Position numbers and translations under genes: made by a program. A stretch of DNA of 42,294 nucleotides from Fibrobacter sp. (GTDB taxonomy: Bacteria; Fibrobacterota; Fibrobacteria; Fibrobacterales; Fibrobacteraceae): assembly GCA_024398995.1 (NCBI GenBank), contig JAKSIE010000015.1, positions 1 to 42,294 on the forward strand, written 5' to 3'. Position 1 is the first letter of the stretch, and each line of letters begins with the position of its first letter. Positions 24,927-34,150 of the stretch are shown here, piece after piece. Below the pieces are notes generated by a model. That model was given only the letters and a program-made list of their open reading frames with translations, did no database searches and was not told where the DNA came from.

Positions 24927-26573
24927 ATGAACTTCTTTCGTAAAATGACAGCTGCAGCTTGCTGCATGTTTGGTTTGACGATGCTTGCTTCCCATGCAGA
25001 AGCTGCCCCCAATCCGAATTTCCACATTTATATTGCTTATGGCCAGTCCAATATGGCGGGTAACGGTGAAATTAACCCTGCTGTGGACCAGGCAACCAAT
25101 CCCAAGAATTTTTTGATGCTTGCCTCCCATAATGCAAACGCAGCTAGCCGTACTGGTTCTACAACCCAGTCCATTAAGACTGGCGAATGGTATCCGGCAA
25201 TTCCTCCCATGTTCCATGCCTTTGAACAGCTTTCTCCGGCGGATTACTTTGGTCGCGCCATGGTGGATTCTTTGCCGGGTGTGACTGTGGGTATTATTCC
25301 TGTGGCCGTCGGTGGCGTCAGCATTCGCGCCTTCCTTTTGGATCAGTATGCCGCCTATTTCGATGGCGATGGCAGGAGCTTTAAGGGCTGGGCCGGTGAC
25401 TACGGTGGAAACCCCATGGGTCGCATTTTGGAACTGGGTAAGAAGGCTAAGGAAGTGGGTGTTATCAAGGGCGTCATTTTCCATCAGGGTGAAAGCGACG
25501 GTGTTGACGATAATTGGCGTAATCGCGTCTATGCCTCCTACAAGACCATTATTAATGAACTTGATCTGGACGAAAATGAGGTCCCCTTTGTGGCTGGCGA
25601 AATGCTGCAGGCTCAGGGTGCTTGCTGCGGCAGCAAGAATGGTGGCATTGCCTTGCTGAAGAACAAGTTCAAGAAGTTTGGTCTGGCATCTTCCGCAGGT
25701 CTCCAGGGTAACGGAAAGGATCCCTATCACTTTGGCCGTAGCGGTGTCATTGAACTGGGCAAGCGTTACGCTTCTGAAATGCTGAAACTCATTGACAAGA
25801 CTATTGATCCTAATGCTCCTGCTGTTGACCTGGTAAACCCGGAAAATTCCGTAGTTCCTGATTTGCCTCCTGAAGAATATGGCCCCTACTATGGAGAACC
25901 CATGACCATCCCTGGCCAGATTCAGGCTGAGGATTACAACAAGGGTGGCGCAGGCAAGGCCTACTATGACCTGGATAAGGGCAATAGCGAAGGCAAGTAC
26001 CGTAAGGACGACGTGGACGTAAAGCAGCCCAACAAGGGTATGGCTGTAGGTTCCTGCCGAAAGGGTGAATGGCTCAAGTACACCGTAAAGGTTGAAGAAA
26101 CCGGTGAATACGAAATTTCTGCTCTTATTGCAGGCGACAACAAGACTGGCGGATTTATCCTCTATATGGACGACGAACGTATCGGTGACGAAATGGTCAA
26201 CGAAGGCCTGGGTTGGGATGACAACGGCTATTCGATGGTAAGTGGCGGCAAGGCAACCTTGAAGGCTGGCGAACACGAACTTAAGCTTGAAATTACCAAT
26301 GACTGGGTTGACATTGACTATGTGGAATTCAAGAAAGCAAGCGCGGTCGTTCCGGAGTCTTCTTCTTCTGCGGTTGTTGGCGGATCCTCCAGTTCCTCTG
26401 AACTGCAAAGCATTCGTGCATCTTTGATTGCTACCGGCTCTTTGAATATGGATAAGGCTCAGTACTTTGATATGCAGGGCAATTGCATTAGCAAATCCGC
26501 TACTAAGACCCAGGGCGTTTACATGGTCCGTGTTCCTGGTGGCAAGACATTTATGGTGCGCACCGAAAAGTAA
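24927..26573 (+). CDS. second CE6 acetyl xylan esterase with CBM6 and tail
   Basis: A signal peptide (about 1-26) is followed by a CE6 esterase domain (about 28-300) with nucleophile Ser41 (YGQSNMAG), Glu189 (HQGESDG) and catalytic His268 (DPYHFG). A CBM6 module (about 325-475: IPGQIQAEDYNKGG..KGEWLKYTVKV..WVDIDYVEFKKA) is followed by a serine-rich linker and a tail with YFDMQGNCISK and GVYMVRVPGGKTFMVRTEK. The 20 residues around the catalytic serine are identical in both esterases, while other parts differ, so this is an older tandem duplication whose copies may prefer different acetyl positions or xylan types. Confidence 0.94.
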   Translation: MNFFRKMTAAACCMFGLTMLASHAEAAPNPNFHIYIAYGQSNMAGNGEINPAVDQATNPKNFLMLASHNANAASRTGSTTQSIKTGEWYPAIPPMFHAFEQLSPADYFGRAMVDSLPGVTVGIIPVAVGGVSIRAFLLDQYAAYFDGDGRSFKGWAGDYGGNPMGRILELGKKAKEVGVIKGVIFHQGESDGVDDNWRNRVYASYKTIINELDLDENEVPFVAGEMLQAQGACCGSKNGGIALLKNKFKKFGLASSAGLQGNGKDPYHFGRSGVIELGKRYASEMLKLIDKTIDPNAPAVDLVNPENSVVPDLPPEEYGPYYGEPMTIPGQIQAEDYNKGGAGKAYYDLDKGNSEGKYRKDDVDVKQPNKGMAVGSCRKGEWLKYTVKVEETGEYEISALIAGDNKTGGFILYMDDERIGDEMVNEGLGWDDNGYSMVSGGKATLKAGEHELKLEITNDWVDIDYVEFKKASAVVPESSSSAVVGGSSSSSELQSIRASLIATGSLNMDKAQYFDMQGNCISKSATKTQGVYMVRVPGGKTFMVRTEK

Positions 26574-26640
26574 AAAGCGTTAGACGGCACCACATCAAGA
26601 CTGGTGTAACATCTAATCAAAAGATCTTACTTCTTTCAGA

Positions 26641-26671
26641 AAACAGCCCGCTTCGGCGGGCTGTTTTTTTT
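26641..26671 (+). terminator. strong terminator after CE6 gene 2
   Basis: AACAGCCCGC and GCGGGCTGTT pair perfectly around a TTCG tetraloop and run into eight T. Confidence 0.97.
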
Positions 26672-26722
26672 CGAAAAGGCGTGTTTTAGTTGTGTTCGGT
26701 CTGTTTTATGGTTGCATTACTT

Positions 26723-26789
26723 TTGAGATTTTCGCAAAAGTTATTGCTGTGTGCAGGTGTAAAATCCTCTTTCGCTTAGGTAATTTATA
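26723..26789 (+). promoter_or_regulatory. degenerate shared operator and promoter, clan GH-A gene
   Basis: TTGAGA-TTT-TCGCAA (26723-26737, centre 26730) is a weaker copy, within a dyad TTTTGAGA/TCGCAAAA matching at 7 of 8 positions. GGTA starts exactly 49 bases after the centre and TTTATA is at 26784-26789. The conserved spacing supports it despite the divergent half-sites. Confidence 0.5.
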
Positions 26790-26845
26790 GTTGTGAACCT
26801 GCGCCTTGGTGTATGGGAGCAGGTCGCGGGTATGATGGGAACGTT

Positions 26846-28813
26846 ATGAACTTGAAAATGAAAAAAATTTTGGCCACCGTTGTTGTCGCCTCCTTGACCA
26901 GTAGCGCCTTTGCAGCGACCTTGAAGGTTGACTTGACAGACAGCATTCGTCCGGTAACTCATGTGGCAAGCGGTTCGCTCTATGGTTTTACCGAAACTCT
27001 CCCTAGCAATGTGGATGCAGATGTGGCTCCTTTGAAGCCCAATGTTTTCTTGGCTCCTGCTCGCAGCGGTCAGGGCCGTCAGCAGGGAATCGGCGGTGCA
27101 TTTTTGATTTCTCCGCGCCTTAAGAATACCACCGGCAAGGTGCAGATCCGTCTGGCTGATATTTTGCCCGGTTGGCCTTACAAGTACCAGAATTGGGATC
27201 ACTGGAAAAAGGAAGTGACTTCTGTTATTAATGATCGCAAGTCTGCCGCCGTTCAGAACTTTGATGGCTACGAAATTTGGAACGAACCTAATGATACTTG
27301 GAAAGGTTCTGATAACTTCGAAAGGGATCTGTGGAAGCCTACATATGATCTGATCCGTCAGTTGGATCCGGGTGCAAAGATTATTGGACCGTCCTATTCC
27401 TACTATAACTCCACCAGAATGGAAAATTTCTTGAGGTTCTGTGTGCAGAACAATTGCCTTCCTGATGTGATCAGCTGGCATCAGTGGGGTTCCGAAGGTT
27501 TCGTCGGCGCCTTGGAAAATCTGCGCAGTCTCGAAAAGAAACTTGGAATTTCTCCCCGCGCCATCAGTATCAACGAATACTCCGATGGCGAGCACTCCTA
27601 TGAAGGTTGCCCGGGTATTTCTGTACCTTTCATTGCAAAGTTCGAACGTCACGGTGTTGAAAGTGCCATGATTTCCTGGTGGTTCGTACCGCTGCCCGGT
27701 CGCTTGGGAAGCTTGCTTACTGCCCAGAATCAGCGTGGCGGTGGCTGGCATTTGTACAAGTGGTATGGCGATATGTCTGGCTACATGGCCAAGGTGACCC
27801 CTCCCAACGACAAAAGCGCTGGCCTTGATGGCTTTGCCGCTGCGGATGCGAAGCAGAATTACGCGAGCGTTGTTATTGGCGGAAATACCATAGGCAATAG
27901 CGATGTGGTCTTTGAAAAACTGCCTGCTTTCTTGGGCGGAAAAGTCAAGGCTATTGTGGAACGTGTCGTATGGAAAGACAAGGATACCGCAGTTCCCAAG
28001 ACTGACACCCTCTCTGCCAAGGAATACACCTTGACAGGACCAAGCCTCACCATTCCTGTGAACATTGAAAGCAAGTTCTATGGCTATCGTATTTACTTGA
28101 CTCCCATCGATGTTCCCCTAAAGCCTTTCAAGGATGTAATTGCCATTCCGGGTAAGGTTGAAGTGGAAAACTACGATGTTGCAGGTCAAGGATTCTCCTA
28201 CTTTGATAACAACAGCGATAACAAGGGTGGCGCCTACCGCGAAGACGGCGTAGATATTGAAAAGTCCGGCGACAACTATGTGGTTGGCTACACCGAAGCT
28301 GGCGAATGGCTGAAGTACTCTGTGGATGTTGCTACCGAGGGTGAATATGTGGTAACCGCAAATGTGGCTACTTCTGCCGACACCAAGGGTTTTAAGTTGT
28401 TCCTAGATGACAAGGAAATTTCTGAGGACTTCACTGTGCCCCAGACTGGCGAAGGCTGGAGCGATTACAAGGTTATCAATGTTGGCAAGGTAAATCTTGC
28501 TGCGGGTAAGCACACTTTGAAACTGGAAATTGTGGGCAGCTACGTGAATATTGACTGGCTTGAATTCAAGGATGCCTCCAAGATCGTGGAACCTACGGTA
28601 GAACCGGAAGATCCTGAGGAGACTCAGGTGCCGGAAAACTCCGCTGCAATTATTGGTGGTGCCCTGCTTTCAAAGATTCAGGCCAACGGCTCAGCCCAGT
28701 ACTTTGATATGCGCGGCCATCGGGTGAGTAAGCAAATGACAGTTCGCAATCCTGGTGTCTACCTTGTTCGAATCCCGGGCGCAAAGGCCTTTATATTCCG
28801 CACGGAAAAGTAA
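26846..28813 (+). CDS. secreted clan GH-A glycoside hydrolase (GH39-like) with CBM6 and tail
   Basis: After a signal peptide (about 1-23) comes a (beta/alpha)8 domain of clan GH-A with acid/base Glu147 (EIWNEPND) and probable nucleophile Glu244 (SINEYSDGEH), then a beta-sandwich (about 335-425). The NEP and NEY spacing and flanks are most like GH39 or related families, but I cannot assign the family firmly. A CBM6 (about 430-585: IPGKVEVENYDVAG..GEWLKYSVDV..YVNIDWLEFKD) and a tail ending GVYLVRIPGAKAFIFRTEK follow. The ATG at 26846 is chosen over 26813 because it gives a clean signal peptide and GATGGGA lies upstream. Probable role: xylosidase or another xylan-chain or side-chain enzyme. Confidence 0.82.
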   Translation: MNLKMKKILATVVVASLTSSAFAATLKVDLTDSIRPVTHVASGSLYGFTETLPSNVDADVAPLKPNVFLAPARSGQGRQQGIGGAFLISPRLKNTTGKVQIRLADILPGWPYKYQNWDHWKKEVTSVINDRKSAAVQNFDGYEIWNEPNDTWKGSDNFERDLWKPTYDLIRQLDPGAKIIGPSYSYYNSTRMENFLRFCVQNNCLPDVISWHQWGSEGFVGALENLRSLEKKLGISPRAISINEYSDGEHSYEGCPGISVPFIAKFERHGVESAMISWWFVPLPGRLGSLLTAQNQRGGGWHLYKWYGDMSGYMAKVTPPNDKSAGLDGFAAADAKQNYASVVIGGNTIGNSDVVFEKLPAFLGGKVKAIVERVVWKDKDTAVPKTDTLSAKEYTLTGPSLTIPVNIESKFYGYRIYLTPIDVPLKPFKDVIAIPGKVEVENYDVAGQGFSYFDNNSDNKGGAYREDGVDIEKSGDNYVVGYTEAGEWLKYSVDVATEGEYVVTANVATSADTKGFKLFLDDKEISEDFTVPQTGEGWSDYKVINVGKVNLAAGKHTLKLEIVGSYVNIDWLEFKDASKIVEPTVEPEDPEETQVPENSAAIIGGALLSKIQANGSAQYFDMRGHRVSKQMTVRNPGVYLVRIPGAKAFIFRTEK

Positions 28814-28843
28814 CTTTATTTCGATCTCATAACATCACAACCG

Positions 28844-28876
28844 AAAAGCAGCTCGAGAAATCGGGCTGCTTTTTTA
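28844..28876 (+). terminator. terminator after the clan GH-A gene
   Basis: AAGCAGCTCGA and TCGGGCTGCTT pair with one wobble around GAAA and run into six T. Confidence 0.92.
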
Positions 28877-28991
28877 TTTTTTTCTTACAATGGGCTAATG
28901 CCGTTTTTTTTGCAAATTTGTTTACAAAAATATCCAGAAAATGTAATGGTCCTTATGGTGCGCCAGGGGGCCATTTTTGTAGTTTAAGCCC

Positions 28992-29075
28992 ATGTTGAAA
29001 GAACACGTTACCATTATCAAGCATATCGCTTTTTTCTTTGCCCTGGCTGTAGCTCTCGGTTTTCTTTACGGCTAG
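28992..29075 (+). CDS. possible 27-residue single-helix membrane peptide
   Basis: A 27-codon frame in the 384-base gap between two enzyme genes encodes a short basic/polar start (MLKEHVTIIKH) and then a hydrophobic helix (IAFFFALAVALGFLYG). No good Shine-Dalgarno is seen (GTAGTTTAAGCCC before the ATG). It lies before the operator of the next GH43 gene. The clean amphipathic-then-hydrophobic make-up suggests a real small membrane protein, but chance cannot be ruled out. Confidence 0.35.
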   Translation: MLKEHVTIIKHIAFFFALAVALGFLYG

Positions 29076-29103
29076 TTTTCGCCTTTTGTGGTGCCCCTGG
29101 CTA

Positions 29104-29171
29104 TGGATAATCTGTCCATAGAAACTCCGTTCATACCCTAAAAATATCCCTATTTAGGGAATATTTTTGTA
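29104..29171 (+). promoter_or_regulatory. shared operator and promoter, GH43 gene 2
   Basis: TATGGATAATCTGTCCATA (29102-29120; core 29104-29118, centre 29111) is a near-perfect dyad. AATA begins 49 bases after the centre and the -10-like TTTGTA is at 29166-29171. Confidence 0.7.
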
Positions 29172-29197
29172 CTTGTAAAATCTTAAAATGGATTGGT

Positions 29198-31546
29198 ATG
29201 GGTATGAAAAATAGTGAAAATTTGAAAATCATCAAGCAGACTGTGGGTTTGTTGGCTCTCGCCGCTGCTCTCGCTTTGCCGGGGGCTGCAAATGCCGCTA
29301 CGGTTTCTAATCCCTGGATTTATTCTGATGTTCCGGACCTTTGCATTGCCAAGGGCGAGGGCAACAACTACTACATGGTAAGTACCACCATGCATTACGC
29401 ACCGGGCGTACCTATCATGAAATCCACAGACTTGTCTAATTGGCGTACTGTCAATTACGCTTACGAAACCCTGACCAATAACGACAATATGAACCTGAAC
29501 GGCGGCAAGAACGCCTACGGTAAGGGTTCCTGGGCTTCTGCAATCCGTTTTCATAAGGGTAAGTGGTATATTCTGACTCCGTCCTATACCACTAACAAGA
29601 CACACCTTTACATTACCGACGATATTGAAAACGGCCCCTTCACCGAAAAGCAGTTGCCGTTCTACCATGATCCCAGCATCTTCTTTGACGATGATGGCAG
29701 TGCCTATGTGATTTATGGTGGCGGCCAGCTTAGCATCGTCAAGCTGAAATCTGACCTTTCCGGCCCCGATGGCGGATCTACCGTATTGGTGAGCGAAGCC
29801 CTGCGTAATCAGACTTCTGGCACTAGCAGCTACATTGTGGCTCTTGAAGGTGCCCACATGGAAAAGGTCAATGGCGAATACTACCTGTTTGGCATTAGCT
29901 GGTATGGCCCTTGCCGTACAGAATTGGTATTCCGTTCCAAGAATCTTAAGGGTGGTTACTCCGGTAAGGTTTTCCTGCAGAACAATGGTGTCGCACAGGG
30001 TAGTATCTTCCAGACCGAAGGCGGCAAGTGGTATGGCTACCTGTTCCGCGACAGCGGTGGCATTGGCCGTATCCCGTACCTCATGGAAGTGGAATGGAAG
30101 GATGGCTGGCCGACGGTTGTGGGCGGCAAGGCACCCGCTACCTTGAACTTGGAAAGCGAAGTGGAACCTGGCTACGGCATGGTCACTTCCGATGACTTCG
30201 ACGGTCCGGATCTTCCCCTGGAATGGCAGTGGAATCACAACCCCGATAACAGCAAGTGGGCTCTCTCCGACGGCAAGCTGAAAATCACTACCGGTCGTGT
30301 GGATGGCAAGCTTTACAATGCAAAGAACACTCTGACTCAGCGTACCTATGGCCCCAAGTGCTCCGGCCGTACCCTCGTAAACGGTGCAGATATGAAGGAT
30401 GGTGACGTTGCAGGTCTCGTTGCTCTGGCTGACTCTCTTGGCTTTGTTGCTCTTGAAAAGAACGGCAATGGTTTCGAAGTGGTTTATTACGAACGCGAAT
30501 ACAAGATCAAGAGCGTGCCTATCAATGGTAACGAAGCTTACTTCCGTATTGACTTCTCTTTTGGTAGTGGAGACCGTGCAAACTTCTACTATAGCCTTAA
30601 TGGAAAGGATTGGACAAAGATCGGTAACGAACTGAAGTTGCCCTATACCTTGGGCATGTTCGTGGGTTATCGCTTTGGCCTGTTCAACTTTGCAAAGAAG
30701 ACTGCTGGCGGTACCGCAGCATTTGACTGGTTCAAGGTGGGTAACGACTATAATGACGAAATTTACCTGGATGGCGCTGTAGAACCGGTTCCACAGACTG
30801 CTCATAATGCTACCCAGACTCCGTGGGCAATTCCTGGCCAGATTGAAGCAGAAGACTTTGATGATCCGGGTAAGGGCAAGGGTGGTGCATCCTTCTACGA
30901 CATGGATTCTGAAAATCATGGCGACAGCGACTACCGTAAGGACGCTCCTTCTGTAGATCTTTACAAGAAATCTGGCGACCGTGTGGTTGTGGGTTACATT
31001 CAAAAGGGTGAATGGCTGGAATACACAATTAATGTGAAGAAGGCTGGTGAGTACACCATGTTTGCTGCAGTCGCTTCCGATGGAGGCTCTAGCTTCAGCG
31101 TGTCCGTTGATGATAAGATTGTGGCGGAAAACATTGAAGTTCCCAAGGCTGTAAAGGCTGAAGGTGATTCTGCCCAGAATTTTGACGATTATGCTAAGGC
31201 AAAGGCTAACGTAACTCTTGCTGAGGGCGTTCATGTTTTGCGCTTTACCGCAACTGCTGATTGGTTTGATATTGACTATTTCAACTTCGCCGAAGGTAAG
31301 GATGCTACTGATCCTGCACCCATCAAGCCTTCGGAAGAAACTGATAAATGCGCTGTTCCGGGTACCGCTGGTTGCGAAATGTCCATTGCTGGCCAGAATG
31401 TCCGAATTGATGCAGTCAACGGTTCTGTTCAGTACTTTGACCTCCAGGGTCATCGTGTGAACAAGTCCTCTGCAATGAAGGCTGGCGTTTACCTGGTGAA
31501 GAATTCCAAGGGCGTATTCCTCCAGCGTATCGAAAAGAGCCGCTAG
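29198..31546 (+). CDS. secreted GH43 (subfamily 12-like) enzyme with GH43 C-terminal domain, CBM6 and tail
   Basis: Signal peptide about 1-34. The GH43 propeller (about 36-325) has Asp47 (SDVPDLCI), Asp158 (YHDPSIFFDDDG) and Glu217 (LEGAHMEK). The STTMHYAPGVPIMKSTDLSNW segment is typical of subfamily 12-like arabinofuranosidases and xylosidases. A concanavalin-like C-terminal domain (about 330-515) is followed by CBM6 (about 540-690) and a tail (about 710-782) with YFDLQGHRVNK and GVYLVKNSKGVFLQRIEK. The inferred transcript starts near 29178, giving a ~20-nt leader; the start may be 29198 or the in-frame ATG at 29204. Its CBM6 is nearly the same as those of GH43 genes 1 and 3. Confidence 0.92.
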   Translation: MGMKNSENLKIIKQTVGLLALAAALALPGAANAATVSNPWIYSDVPDLCIAKGEGNNYYMVSTTMHYAPGVPIMKSTDLSNWRTVNYAYETLTNNDNMNLNGGKNAYGKGSWASAIRFHKGKWYILTPSYTTNKTHLYITDDIENGPFTEKQLPFYHDPSIFFDDDGSAYVIYGGGQLSIVKLKSDLSGPDGGSTVLVSEALRNQTSGTSSYIVALEGAHMEKVNGEYYLFGISWYGPCRTELVFRSKNLKGGYSGKVFLQNNGVAQGSIFQTEGGKWYGYLFRDSGGIGRIPYLMEVEWKDGWPTVVGGKAPATLNLESEVEPGYGMVTSDDFDGPDLPLEWQWNHNPDNSKWALSDGKLKITTGRVDGKLYNAKNTLTQRTYGPKCSGRTLVNGADMKDGDVAGLVALADSLGFVALEKNGNGFEVVYYEREYKIKSVPINGNEAYFRIDFSFGSGDRANFYYSLNGKDWTKIGNELKLPYTLGMFVGYRFGLFNFAKKTAGGTAAFDWFKVGNDYNDEIYLDGAVEPVPQTAHNATQTPWAIPGQIEAEDFDDPGKGKGGASFYDMDSENHGDSDYRKDAPSVDLYKKSGDRVVVGYIQKGEWLEYTINVKKAGEYTMFAAVASDGGSSFSVSVDDKIVAENIEVPKAVKAEGDSAQNFDDYAKAKANVTLAEGVHVLRFTATADWFDIDYFNFAEGKDATDPAPIKPSEETDKCAVPGTAGCEMSIAGQNVRIDAVNGSVQYFDLQGHRVNKSSAMKAGVYLVKNSKGVFLQRIEKSR

Positions 31547-31569
31547 AACTTTATTACTCATACATCCAT

Positions 31570-31603
31570 AAAAATCCTCTGCGGTTATGCGGGGGATTTT
31601 TTT
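31570..31603 (+). terminator. terminator after GH43 gene 2
   Basis: AAAATCC-GC and GC-GGATTTT pair with internal mismatches and are followed by seven T. Confidence 0.85.
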
Positions 31604-31653
31604 GAATTTGTACAATTTCGATGGTTTTCCCTGAAATTTGGACAACGGCCCTA

Positions 31654-31721
31654 TTGACAAGTTGTCCATGAGAAATTACCCGGCCTACTTTATTTTTGAT
31701 TCTCGCTTAGGTAGTTTTATA
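31654..31721 (+). promoter_or_regulatory. shared operator and promoter, GH43 gene 3
   Basis: Operator TTGACA-AGT-TGTCCA at 31654-31668 (centre 31661), GGTA exactly 49 bases after the centre, TTTATA at 31716-31721. An extra half-site, TGGACA, lies about 16 bases upstream near 31639-31644. Confidence 0.75.
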
Positions 31722-31747
31722 GAAAAACAAGAAAGAGGGCGATTGGT

Positions 31748-33913
31748 ATGACTTCTAAGAAATCTTTTAAGGGATTAAAGAGACTTTCTGCAGTTTGTGG
31801 CCTGGCCATTTTTGGCCTTGCATCCAATGCGTTGGCGGATAATCCGTTTATTCAGACTTATTATTCCCCGGACCCGGCTCCGGTTGTATTTGGCGATACG
31901 CTTTGCTCTTATTCCGGTAACGACGAAGGCGGTTCCTTCTTTACCATGCACGGCTGGCGCGTGTCCTGCACCACCGATATGGTGAACTGGACCGATATGA
32001 ACACCTTGATTCTTGAAGCTAGCGATTTTAATGGTAGTGCCAAGAAGAATGGCGACTGGGCTGCCCAGGTAATTCGTCGCAATGATACTTATTACTACTA
32101 CGTGACTGTAGAATCTACTCGTGGTGGCCGCGCTATTAATGTGGCTACTTCCAAGAAGAAGGAAGGTCCCTTCAAGGATGCCTTGAACGGCAAGCATTTG
32201 GCAGGCCCCAACTGGGACTACATCGATCCTACCGTATGGATTGATGATGATGGCCAGGCCTACCTCTACTGGGGTAACCCCAAGCTTTACTATTGCCCCC
32301 TTAAGGAAAACATGATTGAATGCGATGGCAAGGAAAAGGTCACCGACATGGCTTCCTTTAACGGCAAGTACACCGAAGGTCCATGGATTCACAAGCGTGG
32401 CAAGAAGTACTACATGATTTACGCCGCCGGTGGTATTCCTGAATCCATTGACTATTCTTGGAGTGATTCTCCTACTGGTCCGTGGACCTACAAGGGCGTG
32501 ATTATGCCCAGTGCCGAACCGGGTGCCGCATTTACGGTTCATTCCGGCATTGTGGATTTCAAGGGCCGCAGCTTCTTCTTCTATCATAACCAGCGCCGTG
32601 TTGCCGGTGCAGGCGGCTATTCCCGTACTTCCGCCGTGGAAGAATTCAAGTGGAATCCCGATGGTACTATTCCCACGATCCGTATGACCGATGACGGTGT
32701 TACCACCCCGATCAAGAACCTGGATCCTTACGAACGTGTGGAAGCCGAAACCAAGGCATGGGTTGGCAACATCACTTTGGATAAGAGCCAGAAGGACGAT
32801 AAGGGCGTTGCATACACCATTATCAAGAACGTGGCTGCCGAAAATGGTTGCGTTTACTTGACTAACATGAACGAAGGCTTCTACACCAAGGTTCGTTCCG
32901 TGGATATGAGCGATGGCGCCGATAAGATTAACGTCGTTACCCGTGGTAAGGGCGGTAAGATGGAACTTCGTTTGGGCGGCCTCACCGGAACACTTTTGGC
33001 AACGATGGATATTCCCGCAAGCACCGCCTGGGAAGAACATTCCTTTGACGTAACTGGCGCCGAAGATGTGGGCGACCTTTACTTTGTGGTGAAGCAGGGT
33101 GGTTTTGATTTTGACTACTGGTACTTGGAATCCGAAAAGACCGCCGTTCCCCAGGAACCGTTCAGCGGCAAGGCTTTCGCAATTCCGGGGCTGATTCAGG
33201 CTGAAGAATTTGACAAGCCGGGTGTGGGTCGCGGTAACAAGTCCTTCCTGGATAACGATGCTGAAAATCATGGCAATAGCGATTTCCGTGCAGAAGACGC
33301 TCCCTCTGTAGACCTTTACAAGAAGGGTGCCGATGGCAAGCGCGTTGTTGTGGGTTACATCCAGAAGGGTGAATGGCTGGAATATACCGTGGATGTCGCT
33401 GAAGATGGTGATTACACTATGTTCGCTGCGGTTGCATCTGCGGGTGGTTCCACCTTTAAGATGTCTATTGATGGCGAAGATATTACAGGTGATGTGGAAG
33501 TCCCGAAGGCAGCCGTGGAAGACAGTTATGACGAATACGGCAAGGTTTCTGCCAACGTGAAACTGACCGCCGGCAAGCATCTCCTCCGCTTTACCGCAAC
33601 CGGCGACTGGTTCGACGTAGACTACTTCAATATCGAAAAGGGTAAGGGTGCAAAGGATAACGTTCCCATTGGTCCTGATGGCGAACCGGTGATTACTCCG
33701 TCGGATACAGTTGTGGCTGCAATCCAGAAGAGTGTCCAGTTTGACTTTGCAAATCAGTCCTTCGACGTGTTCAACATGTTGGGCAAGAAGCTGGGCACGG
33801 TGCAGTTGAATGGCGAATCCGCCAAGGAAGCTCTCTCTCAGGCAGGCTTTGGCAAGGGTGTCTACATGCTCCGAAGTGGCAACAAGAGCATGATGGTCAA
33901 CACCTTCAAGTAA
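31748..33913 (+). CDS. secreted GH43 enzyme with two CBM6 domains and FPm-1-like tail
   Basis: After a signal peptide (1-30), the GH43 domain (about 32-320) shows Asp42 (YYSPDPAPVVFGD), Asp160 (YIDPTVWIDDDG) and Glu210 (YTEGPWIHKRG). A first CBM6 (about 330-465, RVEAETKAWVGNI..DFDYWYLES) follows directly, as in GH43-CBM6 arabinofuranosidases acting on arabinoxylan. A second CBM6 (about 476-630) of the type shared by the cluster and a tail (about 655-721, FDVFNMLGKKLGTVQL..GVYMLRSGNKSMMVNTFK) complete the protein. The leader is about 20 nt. Domain order matches GH43 gene 1, so the two are paralogues with diverged catalytic parts. Confidence 0.92.
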   Translation: MTSKKSFKGLKRLSAVCGLAIFGLASNALADNPFIQTYYSPDPAPVVFGDTLCSYSGNDEGGSFFTMHGWRVSCTTDMVNWTDMNTLILEASDFNGSAKKNGDWAAQVIRRNDTYYYYVTVESTRGGRAINVATSKKKEGPFKDALNGKHLAGPNWDYIDPTVWIDDDGQAYLYWGNPKLYYCPLKENMIECDGKEKVTDMASFNGKYTEGPWIHKRGKKYYMIYAAGGIPESIDYSWSDSPTGPWTYKGVIMPSAEPGAAFTVHSGIVDFKGRSFFFYHNQRRVAGAGGYSRTSAVEEFKWNPDGTIPTIRMTDDGVTTPIKNLDPYERVEAETKAWVGNITLDKSQKDDKGVAYTIIKNVAAENGCVYLTNMNEGFYTKVRSVDMSDGADKINVVTRGKGGKMELRLGGLTGTLLATMDIPASTAWEEHSFDVTGAEDVGDLYFVVKQGGFDFDYWYLESEKTAVPQEPFSGKAFAIPGLIQAEEFDKPGVGRGNKSFLDNDAENHGNSDFRAEDAPSVDLYKKGADGKRVVVGYIQKGEWLEYTVDVAEDGDYTMFAAVASAGGSTFKMSIDGEDITGDVEVPKAAVEDSYDEYGKVSANVKLTAGKHLLRFTATGDWFDVDYFNIEKGKGAKDNVPIGPDGEPVITPSDTVVAAIQKSVQFDFANQSFDVFNMLGKKLGTVQLNGESAKEALSQAGFGKGVYMLRSGNKSMMVNTFK

Positions 33914-33976
33914 CAATATGGCATGAATCGCTTTGATGGCGGTTTGTTAACTGCAAAAAGCAACACACTCCTTATG

Positions 33977-34007
33977 GGACCCTCGTTTTTACGAGGGTTC
34001 TTTTTTT
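33977..34007 (+). terminator. terminator after GH43 gene 3
   Basis: GACCCTCG and CGAGGGTTC pair around TTTTTA and run into seven T. Confidence 0.95.
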
Positions 34008-34055
34008 GCAGGCGATATGGTGGCAAAATATACCGGGAAATTGGCTGCGTCGCCG

Positions 34056-34123
34056 TTGACAATCCGTCCATAAGAATGTATTGGCGCGGGTGTTTTTTGT
34101 TTTAATCCAGAGATATTTTTGTA
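34056..34123 (+). promoter_or_regulatory. shared operator and promoter, beta-helix gene
   Basis: Operator TTGACA-ATC-CGTCCA at 34056-34070 (centre 34063), GATA exactly 49 bases after the centre, TTTGTA at 34118-34123, followed by GTGGGTG. Confidence 0.72.
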
Positions 34124-34150
34124 GTGGGTGTAGAAAAAAAGGATGATAAG

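Noticed and set aside
31654..31721. TTGACA in the operators read as a -35 box
   Set aside because: At 17 bases downstream there is no TATAAT-like hexamer in any copy. TTGACA alternates with TGGACA and TGGATA and is half of a dyad, while the -10-like sequence is about 57 bases away.
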